A stretch of DNA of 58,890 nucleotides from Phaeobacter sp. HF9A (GTDB lineage: Bacteria > Pseudomonadota > Alphaproteobacteria > Rhodobacterales > Rhodobacteraceae). Each line of letters opens with the position of its first letter. Position 1 is the first letter of the stretch. Positions 52,935-58,890 of this stretch are shown here, one piece after another. The notes beneath the pieces are model-generated. The model did not search any database. It was not told the origin of the DNA and saw only the letters and a program-made list of their open reading frames with translations. Made by a program: the position numbers and the translations under genes. The stretch is taken from the NCBI RefSeq assembly GCF_011806385.1, contig NZ_JAATOX010000011.1, positions 1-58,890 on the forward strand, given 5' to 3'.

Positions 52935-53517
52935 AGATCTGGAGGCGCTCTACGGGACACCGGGGGCGCCTTCGTTACGTAAGGTGGCGCGGCAGATGAC
53001 GCCGCTCTATCGCAAATGGATCATGGCCTCGCGGCTCTGCATGCTGGCCACCGTCGGTCCCGAGGGCACCGACGACAGCCCGCGCGGCGATGATGGCCCG
53101 GTGGTGCTGGAGCTCGATCCCGGCACGCTGGCGCTGCCGGACTGGCGCGGCAACAACCGGATCGACTCCTTGCGCAATATCGTGCGCGACGACCGGGTAT
53201 CGCTGATGTTCCTGGTGCCCGGCTCCAACAATGTGGTGCGGGTCAATGGCCGCGCGCAGGTGACGGCGGACGCCGAGCTGCGGGCGCGCTTTGACAAGAA
53301 TGGCAAACAGCCCGCGACGGTGATCGTGATCAGGATCGGCGAAATCTACAGCCAATGCGCCCGCGCCCTGATGCGCGCCCGCACCTGGAGCAGCGGCGAC
53401 GAGAGCGCAGAGCTGCCCTCCGTGGGCGAAATCCTCGCCGAGCAGACCGCAGGCGAAGAGGGCGGCCGCGCCTATGACGAAGCCTGGGCCCCGCGCGCCG
53501 CCAAGACGATGTGGTGA
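52912..53517 (+). CDS. Pyridoxamine 5'-phosphate oxidase-fold flavoprotein
   Basis: 201 residues with the split-barrel FMN-binding fold: LCMLATVGPEGTDDSPRGD at the start of the barrel, RGNNRIDSLRNIV and VVRVNGRAQV. The form is that of the MSMEG_1061-like FMN oxidase family, not the PdxH enzyme, so the substrate is unknown. It starts inside the end of the acyltransferase gene (ATG 52912, 23-nt overlap) and closes the ftsE operon. Confidence 0.85.
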   Translation: MDFLKTVEDLEALYGTPGAPSLRKVARQMTPLYRKWIMASRLCMLATVGPEGTDDSPRGDDGPVVLELDPGTLALPDWRGNNRIDSLRNIVRDDRVSLMFLVPGSNNVVRVNGRAQVTADAELRARFDKNGKQPATVIVIRIGEIYSQCARALMRARTWSSGDESAELPSVGEILAEQTAGEEGGRAYDEAWAPRAAKTMW

Positions 53518-53656
53518 GCGAGGCTGCCGCTCTGGCGCCAAAAAATGTCAAACCATGCGACGGATCTCCGCCGCGCGCCCGTTTGATCTCTTAACAAGCG
53601 CCTTGCCTGTCGCTTGTTGCCCCACTCACGGGGGCCCCGGTTTTCTGAGAGCCGGG

Positions 53657-53699
53657 TATCTGGGCCGGTGGCAGGTACACATGCCGCCGGCCCTTTTTT
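53657..53699 (+). terminator. Rho-independent terminator after the ftsE operon
   Basis: GGGCCGG-T-GGCA pairs with TGCC-G-CCGGCCC around GGTACACA, followed by six T. It sits about 140 nt after the oxidase gene and just before the convergent EthD gene. Confidence 0.85.
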
Positions 53700-53701
53700 G
53701 C

Positions 53702-54016
53702 TCAGCTCATCAGCACATCGCCGACCAGGATCTGCGGGCGCACATTGGTGAAATTCGCCACGTCATCGGCGACAATGCCCCCGGCCTTGCCCATGGCCTG
53801 ATCCAGCGCCTCCATGTCGGGGAAGGTGATGGTGGCGATCAGCAGATAGGGGGGTGGCACATCCGGCCCGCCGGCAAGGCCCCGGCTGGCCTCCACCGTT
53901 TCCATCAGATCGCCCATATGTTCCTCGACCAAGGGCAGATGGGTTTTCTCGTAATACTCATAGTCAAATTCGGCGTCCGGCGATGCGGGGTAGAGCACAT
54001 GCAGGCTGACACTCAT
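53702..54016 (-). CDS. EthD-family protein
   Basis: 104-residue dimeric ferredoxin-like-fold protein of the EthD family, starting MSVSLHVLYPAS with the H-L-P residues of the fold in YYEKTHLPLVEEHMG. Exact function unknown. Encoded immediately downstream of lpdA on the same strand. Confidence 0.85.
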   Translation of the reverse strand: MSVSLHVLYPASPDAEFDYEYYEKTHLPLVEEHMGDLMETVEASRGLAGGPDVPPPYLLIATITFPDMEALDQAMGKAGGIVADDVANFTNVRPQILVGDVLMS

Positions 54017-54120
54017 GACGGGGTTCCTTTGTTATCAGACGGAAACGGCCCGCCAATGCGGCGGGCCGTGAGACTTTGGGCAGAGAGGGGCTGCCGGGGC
54101 CACAGGGGCTAGCCAAAGGC

Positions 54121-55515
54121 TTAACTGTGGATCGCGCCATCGCCGCAGGCAAGCGCGGCCTCGCGCACTGCCTCGGAAAAGGTCGGATGCGCGTGGCAGG
54201 TCAGGGCGATATCCTCGGCGGAGGCGCCAAATTCCATCGCCACGCAGATCTCGTGGATGAGATCACCCGCCGAGGGGCCGATGATTGCGGCGCCCAGCAC
54301 CCGGTCGGTTTCGGCATCGGTGATCAGCTTCACAAAGCCTTCGCCCTGATGCACCGCCTTGGCGCGGCCATTGCCCATGAAGTTGAACTTGCCAACCTTG
54401 ACCTTGCGGCCTTCGGCCTTGAGCGCGTCTTCGGTCTGGCCGACGGTGGCGACTTCGGGCGTGGTATAGACCACCCCCGGGATGATGCCGTAGTTCACAT
54501 GGCCATGTTTGCCCGCGATTACCTCGGCCACCGCCATGCCCTCGTCCTCGGCCTTATGGGCCAGCATCGGCCCTTCGATCACGTCGCCGATGGCATAGAT
54601 GCCCTTGACGGATGTGGCCCAATGGGCGTCGGTGGCGATCTGGCCGCGTTCGGTCAGCTTTACCCCGAGTGCGTCCAGCCCCAGCCCTTCGGCATAGGGT
54701 TTGCGCCCGGTGGCGACCAGCACCACATCGGCGTCGATGACCTCTTCGTCGCCGCCTTTCTTGAGCGCATATTTGACCTTTGCCTTGGTCTTGGTGGTCT
54801 CGACGCCCTGCACGGCGGCGCCCATGATGAAGCTGAGCCCCTGCTTTTCCAGAATCCGCTTGAAGCTCCGCTGCACGTCCTTGTCCATGCCCGGGCAGAC
54901 CGCATCCATATATTCGACCACGGTCACCTCGGCGCCGAGGCGGGCATAGACGGAGCCAAGCTCCAGCCCGATGACGCCCGCGCCGATGACGACCATTTTC
55001 TTGGGCACCTTGGGCAGGTCGAGCGCGCCGGTGCTGTCCACCACGAGGCCCTTATCGTTGTCCACCTCAACCCCCGGCAGCGCCGACGGCACGGAGCCGG
55101 AAGCGATGACGATATTCTTGGCCTCATGGACCTCGTCGCCGACCTTGACCTGACCGGCGGCGGGGATCGAGGCCCAGCCCTTGAGCCAGTCGATCTTGTT
55201 CTTCTTCATGAGGAATTCGACACCGCCGGTGTTCTGGCCGATGACGTCATCCTTGTAGGATTTCATCTGTTCCCAATCGACCGAAGGGCTTTTGCCCTTG
55301 AGCCCCATGGAGGTAAAGTTGTGCTCCGCCTCATGCAGCATATGGGTGGCGTGCAGAAGCGCCTTGGAGGGGATGCAGCCCACGTTGAGGCAGGTGCCGC
55401 CCAGGGTCTCGCGGCCTTCGACGATGGCGGTTTTGAGGCCCAGCTGGGCGCAGCGGATGGCGCTGACATAGCCGCCGGGGCCTGCGCCGATGATGATCAC
55501 GTCATAGGATGCCAT
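54121..55515 (-). CDS. lpdA: Dihydrolipoyl dehydrogenase
   Basis: FAD disulfide oxidoreductase, E3 of the 2-oxoacid dehydrogenase and glycine-cleavage complexes. 464 residues: [17 protein letters not shown] (10-26), redox disulfide [13 protein letters not shown] (39-51, Cys42 and Cys47), NAD domain [13 protein letters not shown], and the C-terminal [13 protein letters not shown] with the catalytic His-Glu pair. The E1 and E2 genes are not in the window on its upstream side. Confidence 0.96.
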   Translation of the reverse strand: MASYDVIIIGAGPGGYVSAIRCAQLGLKTAIVEGRETLGGTCLNVGCIPSKALLHATHMLHEAEHNFTSMGLKGKSPSVDWEQMKSYKDDVIGQNTGGVEFLMKKNKIDWLKGWASIPAAGQVKVGDEVHEAKNIVIASGSVPSALPGVEVDNDKGLVVDSTGALDLPKVPKKMVVIGAGVIGLELGSVYARLGAEVTVVEYMDAVCPGMDKDVQRSFKRILEKQGLSFIMGAAVQGVETTKTKAKVKYALKKGGDEEVIDADVVLVATGRKPYAEGLGLDALGVKLTERGQIATDAHWATSVKGIYAIGDVIEGPMLAHKAEDEGMAVAEVIAGKHGHVNYGIIPGVVYTTPEVATVGQTEDALKAEGRKVKVGKFNFMGNGRAKAVHQGEGFVKLITDAETDRVLGAAIIGPSAGDLIHEICVAMEFGASAEDIALTCHAHPTFSEAVREAALACGDGAIHS

Positions 55516-55548
55516 ATGTCATGTGCTCCGTTTTGAGGGTGGCGGGGA

Positions 55549-55603
55549 GGGGGCGCTGCCCCCGGCCCTTGCGGGCCTCCCCCGGGATATTTACCGTTAG
55601 AAG
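55549..55603 (+). repeat. Intergenic element copy D (double hairpin + CCCCCGGGATATTT)
   Basis: GGGGGC-GCT-GCCCCC (55549-55563), GGCCC-TTGC-GGGCC (55564-55577), then CCCCCGGGATATTT and ACCGTTAGAAGAA. Near-duplicate of copy C in layout and in the sequence of the first hairpin and the tail. Lies between divergent lpdA and radA. Confidence 0.8.
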
Positions 55604-55653
55604 AAGGCAAGGCCGCCCTTGAACAAACCAGAAACATCTGCCACTGATCGCGC

Positions 55654-57018
55654 ATGGCAAAGACAACATTCTCCTGCTCCGCCTGCGGGGCCTCCTATTC
55701 CAAATGGTCGGGCCGCTGCGAAGGCTGCGGCGACTGGAACACGATTTCCGAGGACAAGGGGCTGTCCAGCGGCGGGCCTGCCAAGAAGTCCTTGGGCGCG
55801 ATGCGTGGCAAGCGGCTGGAACTGACGGATCTGGCGACGCAAGAGGTGCCGCCGCCGCGCACGCTCTCGGGTGTTGGAGAATTGGACCGGGTGCTGGGCG
55901 GTGGCCTTGTGGCGGCCTCGGCGCTTCTGGTGGGGGGCGATCCGGGCATCGGCAAATCCACCCTGCTGTTGCAGGCGGCGGCGCGATTTGCGCGGGCCGG
56001 GTTGAAGACGATCTATGTCTCCGGCGAGGAAGCCTCGGCGCAGGTGCGGATGCGGGCGCAGCGGCTGGGGCTGGAGGATGCGCCGGTGAAGCTGGCAGCC
56101 GAGACCAACCTGCGCGATATCCTGACCACACTGGAAGCCGAAAAGCCGCAGCTTGCGATCATTGATTCGATCCAGACCATGTGGGCCGATAATGTCGACA
56201 GCGCGCCCGGTTCGGTCAGCCAGGTGCGCGCGGCGGCGCATGAGCTGACCACATTCGCCAAGAGCAACGGCGTCTCTATCATCATGGTCGGCCATGTCAC
56301 CAAGGATGGCCAGATCGCCGGCCCCCGGGTCGTGGAACATATGGTCGACACGGTGCTTTATTTCGAAGGCGAGCGCGGCCATCAGTTCCGCATCCTGCGC
56401 GCGGTCAAGAACCGCTTTGGCCCGGCCGACGAGATCGGCGTGTTTGAAATGACCGGCGGCGGGCTGGCGCAGGTCACCAACCCCTCGGCGCTGTTTCTGT
56501 CGGAACGCGGCAAGCCCTCGCCCGGATCTGTGGTTTTTGCCGGCATCGAAGGCACACGGCCGGTCTTGGTGGAGATGCAGGCGCTGGTCGCCCCCTCGCC
56601 GCATTCGCAGCCGCGTCGGGCGGTGGTTGGCCGGGACAGCGCCCGCCTTGCGATGATCCTCGGGGTGCTGGAGGCGCGCTGCGGCATCCCCTTCGCCGGG
56701 CTGGACGTCTATCTGAACGTCGCGGGTGGCATGAAGATTTCCGAACCCGCCGCAGATCTTGCGGTGGCCGCCGCGCTGCTGAGCGCGCGGGAAGACACGG
56801 CTCTTCCCTCCGATACGGCGATTTTTGGTGAAATTTCACTGTCCGGTGCGCTCAGACCCGCTCCTCAGACCGAAAACCGGTTGAAAGAAGCGCAAAAACT
56901 TGGTTTCACGGCAGCGATCGCTCCGAGTGGCGGCAAGTCCGTGTCCGTTCCCGGGCTGACGTTGAAATCAGCCCCCGACCTGACAAGTTTTGTCGGCGAC
57001 TATTTTGGAGCAGGCTAA
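55654..57018 (+). CDS. radA: DNA repair protein RadA
   Basis: Branch-migration helicase of recombinational repair. 454 residues: N-terminal zinc finger with Cys8, Cys11, Cys22 and Cys25, Walker A GDPGIGKST (about 101-109), the RadA signature KNRFG (about 250-254) and the C-terminal Lon-protease-like domain. Complete. Followed by cvpA. Confidence 0.96.
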   Translation: MAKTTFSCSACGASYSKWSGRCEGCGDWNTISEDKGLSSGGPAKKSLGAMRGKRLELTDLATQEVPPPRTLSGVGELDRVLGGGLVAASALLVGGDPGIGKSTLLLQAAARFARAGLKTIYVSGEEASAQVRMRAQRLGLEDAPVKLAAETNLRDILTTLEAEKPQLAIIDSIQTMWADNVDSAPGSVSQVRAAAHELTTFAKSNGVSIIMVGHVTKDGQIAGPRVVEHMVDTVLYFEGERGHQFRILRAVKNRFGPADEIGVFEMTGGGLAQVTNPSALFLSERGKPSPGSVVFAGIEGTRPVLVEMQALVAPSPHSQPRRAVVGRDSARLAMILGVLEARCGIPFAGLDVYLNVAGGMKISEPAADLAVAAALLSAREDTALPSDTAIFGEISLSGALRPAPQTENRLKEAQKLGFTAAIAPSGGKSVSVPGLTLKSAPDLTSFVGDYFGAG

Positions 57019-57060
57019 CAAGCCACCCAATTGATTTATTGCGGGCAATAGGCGAGGGAC

Positions 57061-57615
57061 ATGGAAGGTTTTACAATAATCGACGGCGCGGTGGCGCTGG
57101 TCATCGTCATATCGGCGCTGTTGGCCTATGCGCGCGGCTTCGTGCGCGAGGTGATGGCGATCATCGGCTGGATCGCTGCCGGTGTGCTGGCGTTCATCTT
57201 TGCCCCTCAGGCGGAACCGCTGATGGCGGAGATCCCGGTGGTGGGCGATTTCATTTCGGACAGCTGCGAGCTGTCGATGATCGCGGCCTTCTTTGCGGTC
57301 TTTGCGGTGGCGCTGATCGTGGTGTCCTTCTTCACGCCGCTGCTGGCGGGGCTGGTGCAGCGTTCCGCGCTCGGCGGGCTTGACCAGGGCGCCGGGTTCT
57401 TCTTTGGCGTGCTCCGCGGCATCCTCCTCGTGGTGATCGGCTTCTTTGTCTATAATGTCGTCATGACCGGGCAAAGCTTCACCATGGTGGACGAGAGCCG
57501 CTCGGCGGCGGTGTTCAACCGGGTGATCGGCAAGGTCGAGGAACAGAACCCCGAGCAGGCGCTTGGTTGGGTGACACAGAAATACGAGGATCTGATTTCC
57601 AGCTGCGCTGGCTGA
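57061..57615 (+). CDS. cvpA: CvpA family membrane protein
   Basis: 184 residues with four predicted membrane helices (about 5-25, 32-50, 68-88, 104-125) and a C-terminal soluble helix. The start MEGFTIIDGAVALVIVISAL and the GGLDQGAGFFFGVLRG loop are CvpA-family marks. The family is linked to colicin V production and envelope stress resistance; the exact role is unknown. In relatives purF usually follows; here a terminator does. Confidence 0.92.
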   Translation: MEGFTIIDGAVALVIVISALLAYARGFVREVMAIIGWIAAGVLAFIFAPQAEPLMAEIPVVGDFISDSCELSMIAAFFAVFAVALIVVSFFTPLLAGLVQRSALGGLDQGAGFFFGVLRGILLVVIGFFVYNVVMTGQSFTMVDESRSAAVFNRVIGKVEEQNPEQALGWVTQKYEDLISSCAG

Positions 57616-57637
57616 TCCCATCCAACCACGAACACGC

Positions 57638-57671
57638 AGGGGGCGCCTTATTGGGCGCCCTTTTCTGTTTT
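57638..57671 (+). terminator. Rho-independent terminator of radA-cvpA
   Basis: GGGCGCC-TTATT-GGCGCCC stem followed by TTTTCTGTTTT. Starts about 22 nt after the cvpA stop. Confidence 0.9.
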
Positions 57672-57721
57672 GGCGATGCCGCGCCGCCCTGTTCCGGGAC
57701 ACTGCTGACTCATGCACAGAG

Positions 57722-57730
57722 TTATCCACA
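57722..57730 (+). promoter_or_regulatory. DnaA box
   Basis: Exact match to the consensus TTATCCACA. A second site with one mismatch (TTACCCACA, 57854-57862) directly abuts the second CtrA box. Confidence 0.55.
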
Positions 57731-57765
57731 TGCAGGCAGCAAGGATTAATGCGCAGCCTCACAGA

Positions 57766-57780
57766 TTAACCTTTTGTTAA
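57766..57780. promoter_or_regulatory. CtrA box 1
   Basis: TTAA-CCTTTTG-TTAA, exact TTAA-N7-TTAA. TTAA is rare in this GC-rich DNA. Confidence 0.65.
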
Positions 57781-57838
57781 CCAACAAGAATCACCGGTTA
57801 ACAAAGCGCGCCTCAGAGCAAAAAACCGCCTGATTTCC

Positions 57839-57853
57839 TTAACAAAACCTTAA
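57839..57853. promoter_or_regulatory. CtrA box 2
   Basis: TTAA-CAAAACC-TTAA, exact TTAA-N7-TTAA, about 170 nt before the Hint gene start. Confidence 0.65.
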
Positions 57854-58021
57854 TTACCCACAGCTACGTCATTAACCTTTTAATAAAATCCTTGTTTTTT
57901 GCCGAGAACCCCGAAGTCGTACCGACTCTGTCCCAAGCCTGCCCCATTCTTGTCCCAATTCAGGGGCCAATTGGGATCAACGAAGGCAAAAAGCCTCGCG
58001 CTCTCAGAAGGGACATTGGAC

Positions 58022-58738
58022 ATGCTGCTGGATCACACCACCGCGTTTACAGACTATCAGCCGGTTGACCTGCTTTTGAACCTGTGTGGACAGGATGAAG
58101 TGGTCAAAGACAGCGCGCGTCTGCGTCCCCAACAGGGCGGCGTTCTGCCCGGCACCTTGATCGAGACGGCAGAGGGTTTTACCCAGGCCCGCGCCCTGCG
58201 TCCCGGCGACATGGTGCAGAGCTTTGACGGCGGGCTGCGCGAGGTTGTCGCGATCCGCCAATCGGTGCCGCGTCTGACCGCGATGGTGCATATCCCCGCT
58301 GGCGCGCTTGGCAATGATGCGCCGCTGGAGCTGCCCTCGGATGCCGTGGTTGCCCTGGACGGTGATCTGGCGCTCGACCTTTTTGACCTGCATGTGGTCA
58401 CCGTCAAGCTGGTGGCGCTGATCGGCTACAAGGGCATTCGTACCGCCCTGCCCCAGCGTCTGCCCCGCGTCCATATCGACTGTGGTGAAGAAGAGCTGCT
58501 CTGGGCCGAAGGCGGTCTGCTGATCAATGCCGGCAGCCCCGAAGAGGACGGTTTTTACAGCCTGCTGTCGCTGAGCGAGAGCCGCGTGATTGTTGCCGCT
58601 GATCGTGCAGACCTGGACGCCGAGACCGCAACCGAGACGGAAGAGGCCGAGGCGGATGAGGATTTCTTTGGCCTGAACGCCATGCCCGCGCCGGCCTTTG
58701 ATCCCATTGACCTGCTGTTTGGTCGCTACGCCGCCTGA
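58022..58738 (+). CDS. Hint-domain protein lacking the splicing nucleophile
   Basis: 238 residues. The centre reads LPGTLIETAEGFTQARALRPGDMV (about 42-65, given as a region), matching the block A/B start of the Hedgehog/intein (Hint) fold common in Rhodobacteraceae; in active Hint domains a Cys or Ser stands before the PGT. Here GGVLPGT has no Cys or Ser, and the end of the domain lacks a clear HN-C/S, so autoprocessing is unlikely. An acidic C-terminal tail (ETEEAEADED) follows. Start at ATG 58022 with AAGGGA about 8 nt before; 41 upstream codons are open but not conserved. Controlled by the AT-rich CtrA/DnaA region. Confidence 0.75.
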   Translation: MLLDHTTAFTDYQPVDLLLNLCGQDEVVKDSARLRPQQGGVLPGTLIETAEGFTQARALRPGDMVQSFDGGLREVVAIRQSVPRLTAMVHIPAGALGNDAPLELPSDAVVALDGDLALDLFDLHVVTVKLVALIGYKGIRTALPQRLPRVHIDCGEEELLWAEGGLLINAGSPEEDGFYSLLSLSESRVIVAADRADLDAETATETEEAEADEDFFGLNAMPAPAFDPIDLLFGRYAA

Positions 58739-58789
58739 GCCGCCCCGAACGCGCGCGTCCTCGCCTCGCCAAGGACAGGCGGCGCCCGG

Positions 58790-58890
58790 TCAGATTTGGC
58801 CGAGGTAGTAGCCGATGGCCTCGGCCAATTCCGTTTCCTCATAGCCGAAATGAGAGCGCACGACCTCTTCCAACTTGCGGAACACGGCGG
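58790..58890 (-). CDS. C-terminal end of a probable hemerythrin-like (HHE) protein
   Basis: The last 33 codons of a leftward gene that continues beyond the window: FRKLEEVVRSHF and GYEETELAEAIGYYLGQI before TGA at 58792-58790. The H-x-G-Y-E-E spacing with a preceding Leu-Glu helix fits the final metal-ligand helix of HHE/hemerythrin domains, but the piece is too short for certainty. Confidence 0.5.
   Translation of the reverse strand, partial: AVFRKLEEVVRSHFGYEETELAEAIGYYLGQI

Larger units (their letters stand above)
57672..58021. promoter_or_regulatory. AT-rich intergenic region with DnaA, CtrA and GANTC sites
   Basis: No gene. GC content falls to about 28-48% in single 60-base lines. Sites seen: DnaA box TTATCCACA (57722-57730) and near-match TTACCCACA (57854-57862); CtrA boxes TTAA-N7-TTAA (57766-57780 and 57839-57853); GANTC sites (CcrM methylation) at 57707, 57788 and 57924. 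It could be a cell-cycle-controlled promoter for the Hint gene, or possibly an origin-like region. Confidence 0.6.

Noticed and set aside
1-58890. Search by eye for tRNA, rRNA, CRISPR arrays, prophage genes and transposases.
   Set aside because: None found; no cloverleaf with a GGTTCGAATCC arm, no regularly spaced repeats and no transposase motif.

Overview
The window looks like chromosomal DNA of an alphaproteobacterium of the Rhodobacteraceae, most likely the Roseobacter group. This rests on the high GC content, the dense gene packing with many ATGA and TGATG start/stop overlaps, a 44-residue aa3-type cytochrome oxidase subunit IV, a DUF6173 protein, a Hint-domain protein, a DUF4175/TIGR02302 membrane protein and a PhaA/PhaB pair with CTGC-N4-GCAG operators. 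I see no tRNA, rRNA, CRISPR array, prophage or complete insertion sequence.

Layout. 1-5531: the end of a membrane protein, gshA (glutathione synthesis), and a leftward pyrB - orf185 - pyrC-like - plsY operon; the dihydroorotase homologue lacks key catalytic residues. 5706-8265: uracil-DNA glycosylase, phosphoesterase, LysE exporter and moaB. 8360-13299: an RND efflux adaptor and pump. 13245-16486: NUDIX hydrolase, DsbD-alpha-like protein, YqgE and a Sua5-type tRNA-modification enzyme, with a long inverted repeat between the divergent DsbD-like and yqgE genes. 16706-19965: a large acyl-CoA dehydrogenase, an MBL-fold hydrolase and a DUF6173 protein. 19966-21262: a gene-free stretch with strong hairpins and two operator-like palindromes, then coxIV and a lipoprotein. 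21286-22386: azlCD, with a probable frameshift in azlD. 22442-25830: fdhD-mobA-mobB-moeA, a molybdenum-cofactor block. 25979-29305: GNAT, a membrane protein, greA, and a divergent VOC gene/soxR pair with a SoxR-type promoter. 29541-36332: ETF-ubiquinone oxidoreductase, a TPR protein, ispE, polyprenyl diphosphate synthase, DUF2007, a methyltransferase and YdcH. 36447-41922: EamA exporter and LysR, a small orphan gene, phaB and phaA, and a degenerate EAL protein. 42085-48550: tlpA, argH, two tiny lipoproteins (one LptM-like), lysA and the TIGR02302 protein. 48551-49459: a short lower-GC patch with an ASCH gene. 49460-53517: a zinc-ribbon membrane protein, ftsE, ftsX, a PlsC-like acyltransferase and a flavin-binding oxidase. 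53702-58890: EthD, lpdA, radA, cvpA, an AT-rich regulatory region, a Hint protein and the end of a hemerythrin-like gene.

The genes are mostly core metabolism and housekeeping: glutathione, pyrimidine, phospholipid, isoprenoid/quinone, arginine and lysine, PHB and fatty-acid oxidation (acyl-CoA dehydrogenase to ETF-QO), Moco, cell division and DNA repair. The less ordinary signals are (i) an AT-rich region at 57700-57930 with two perfect CtrA boxes, DnaA boxes and GANTC sites upstream of a Hint protein without its nucleophile; (ii) a probably non-catalytic dihydroorotase in an operon with a membrane-anchored protein of unknown function; (iii) a family of hairpin plus CCGGGATATTT intergenic elements; (iv) a SoxR-type 19-bp-spacer promoter in front of a VOC gene; and (v) a 50-bp inverted repeat between divergent genes. 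All functional assignments come from reading motifs by eye; no database search was run.
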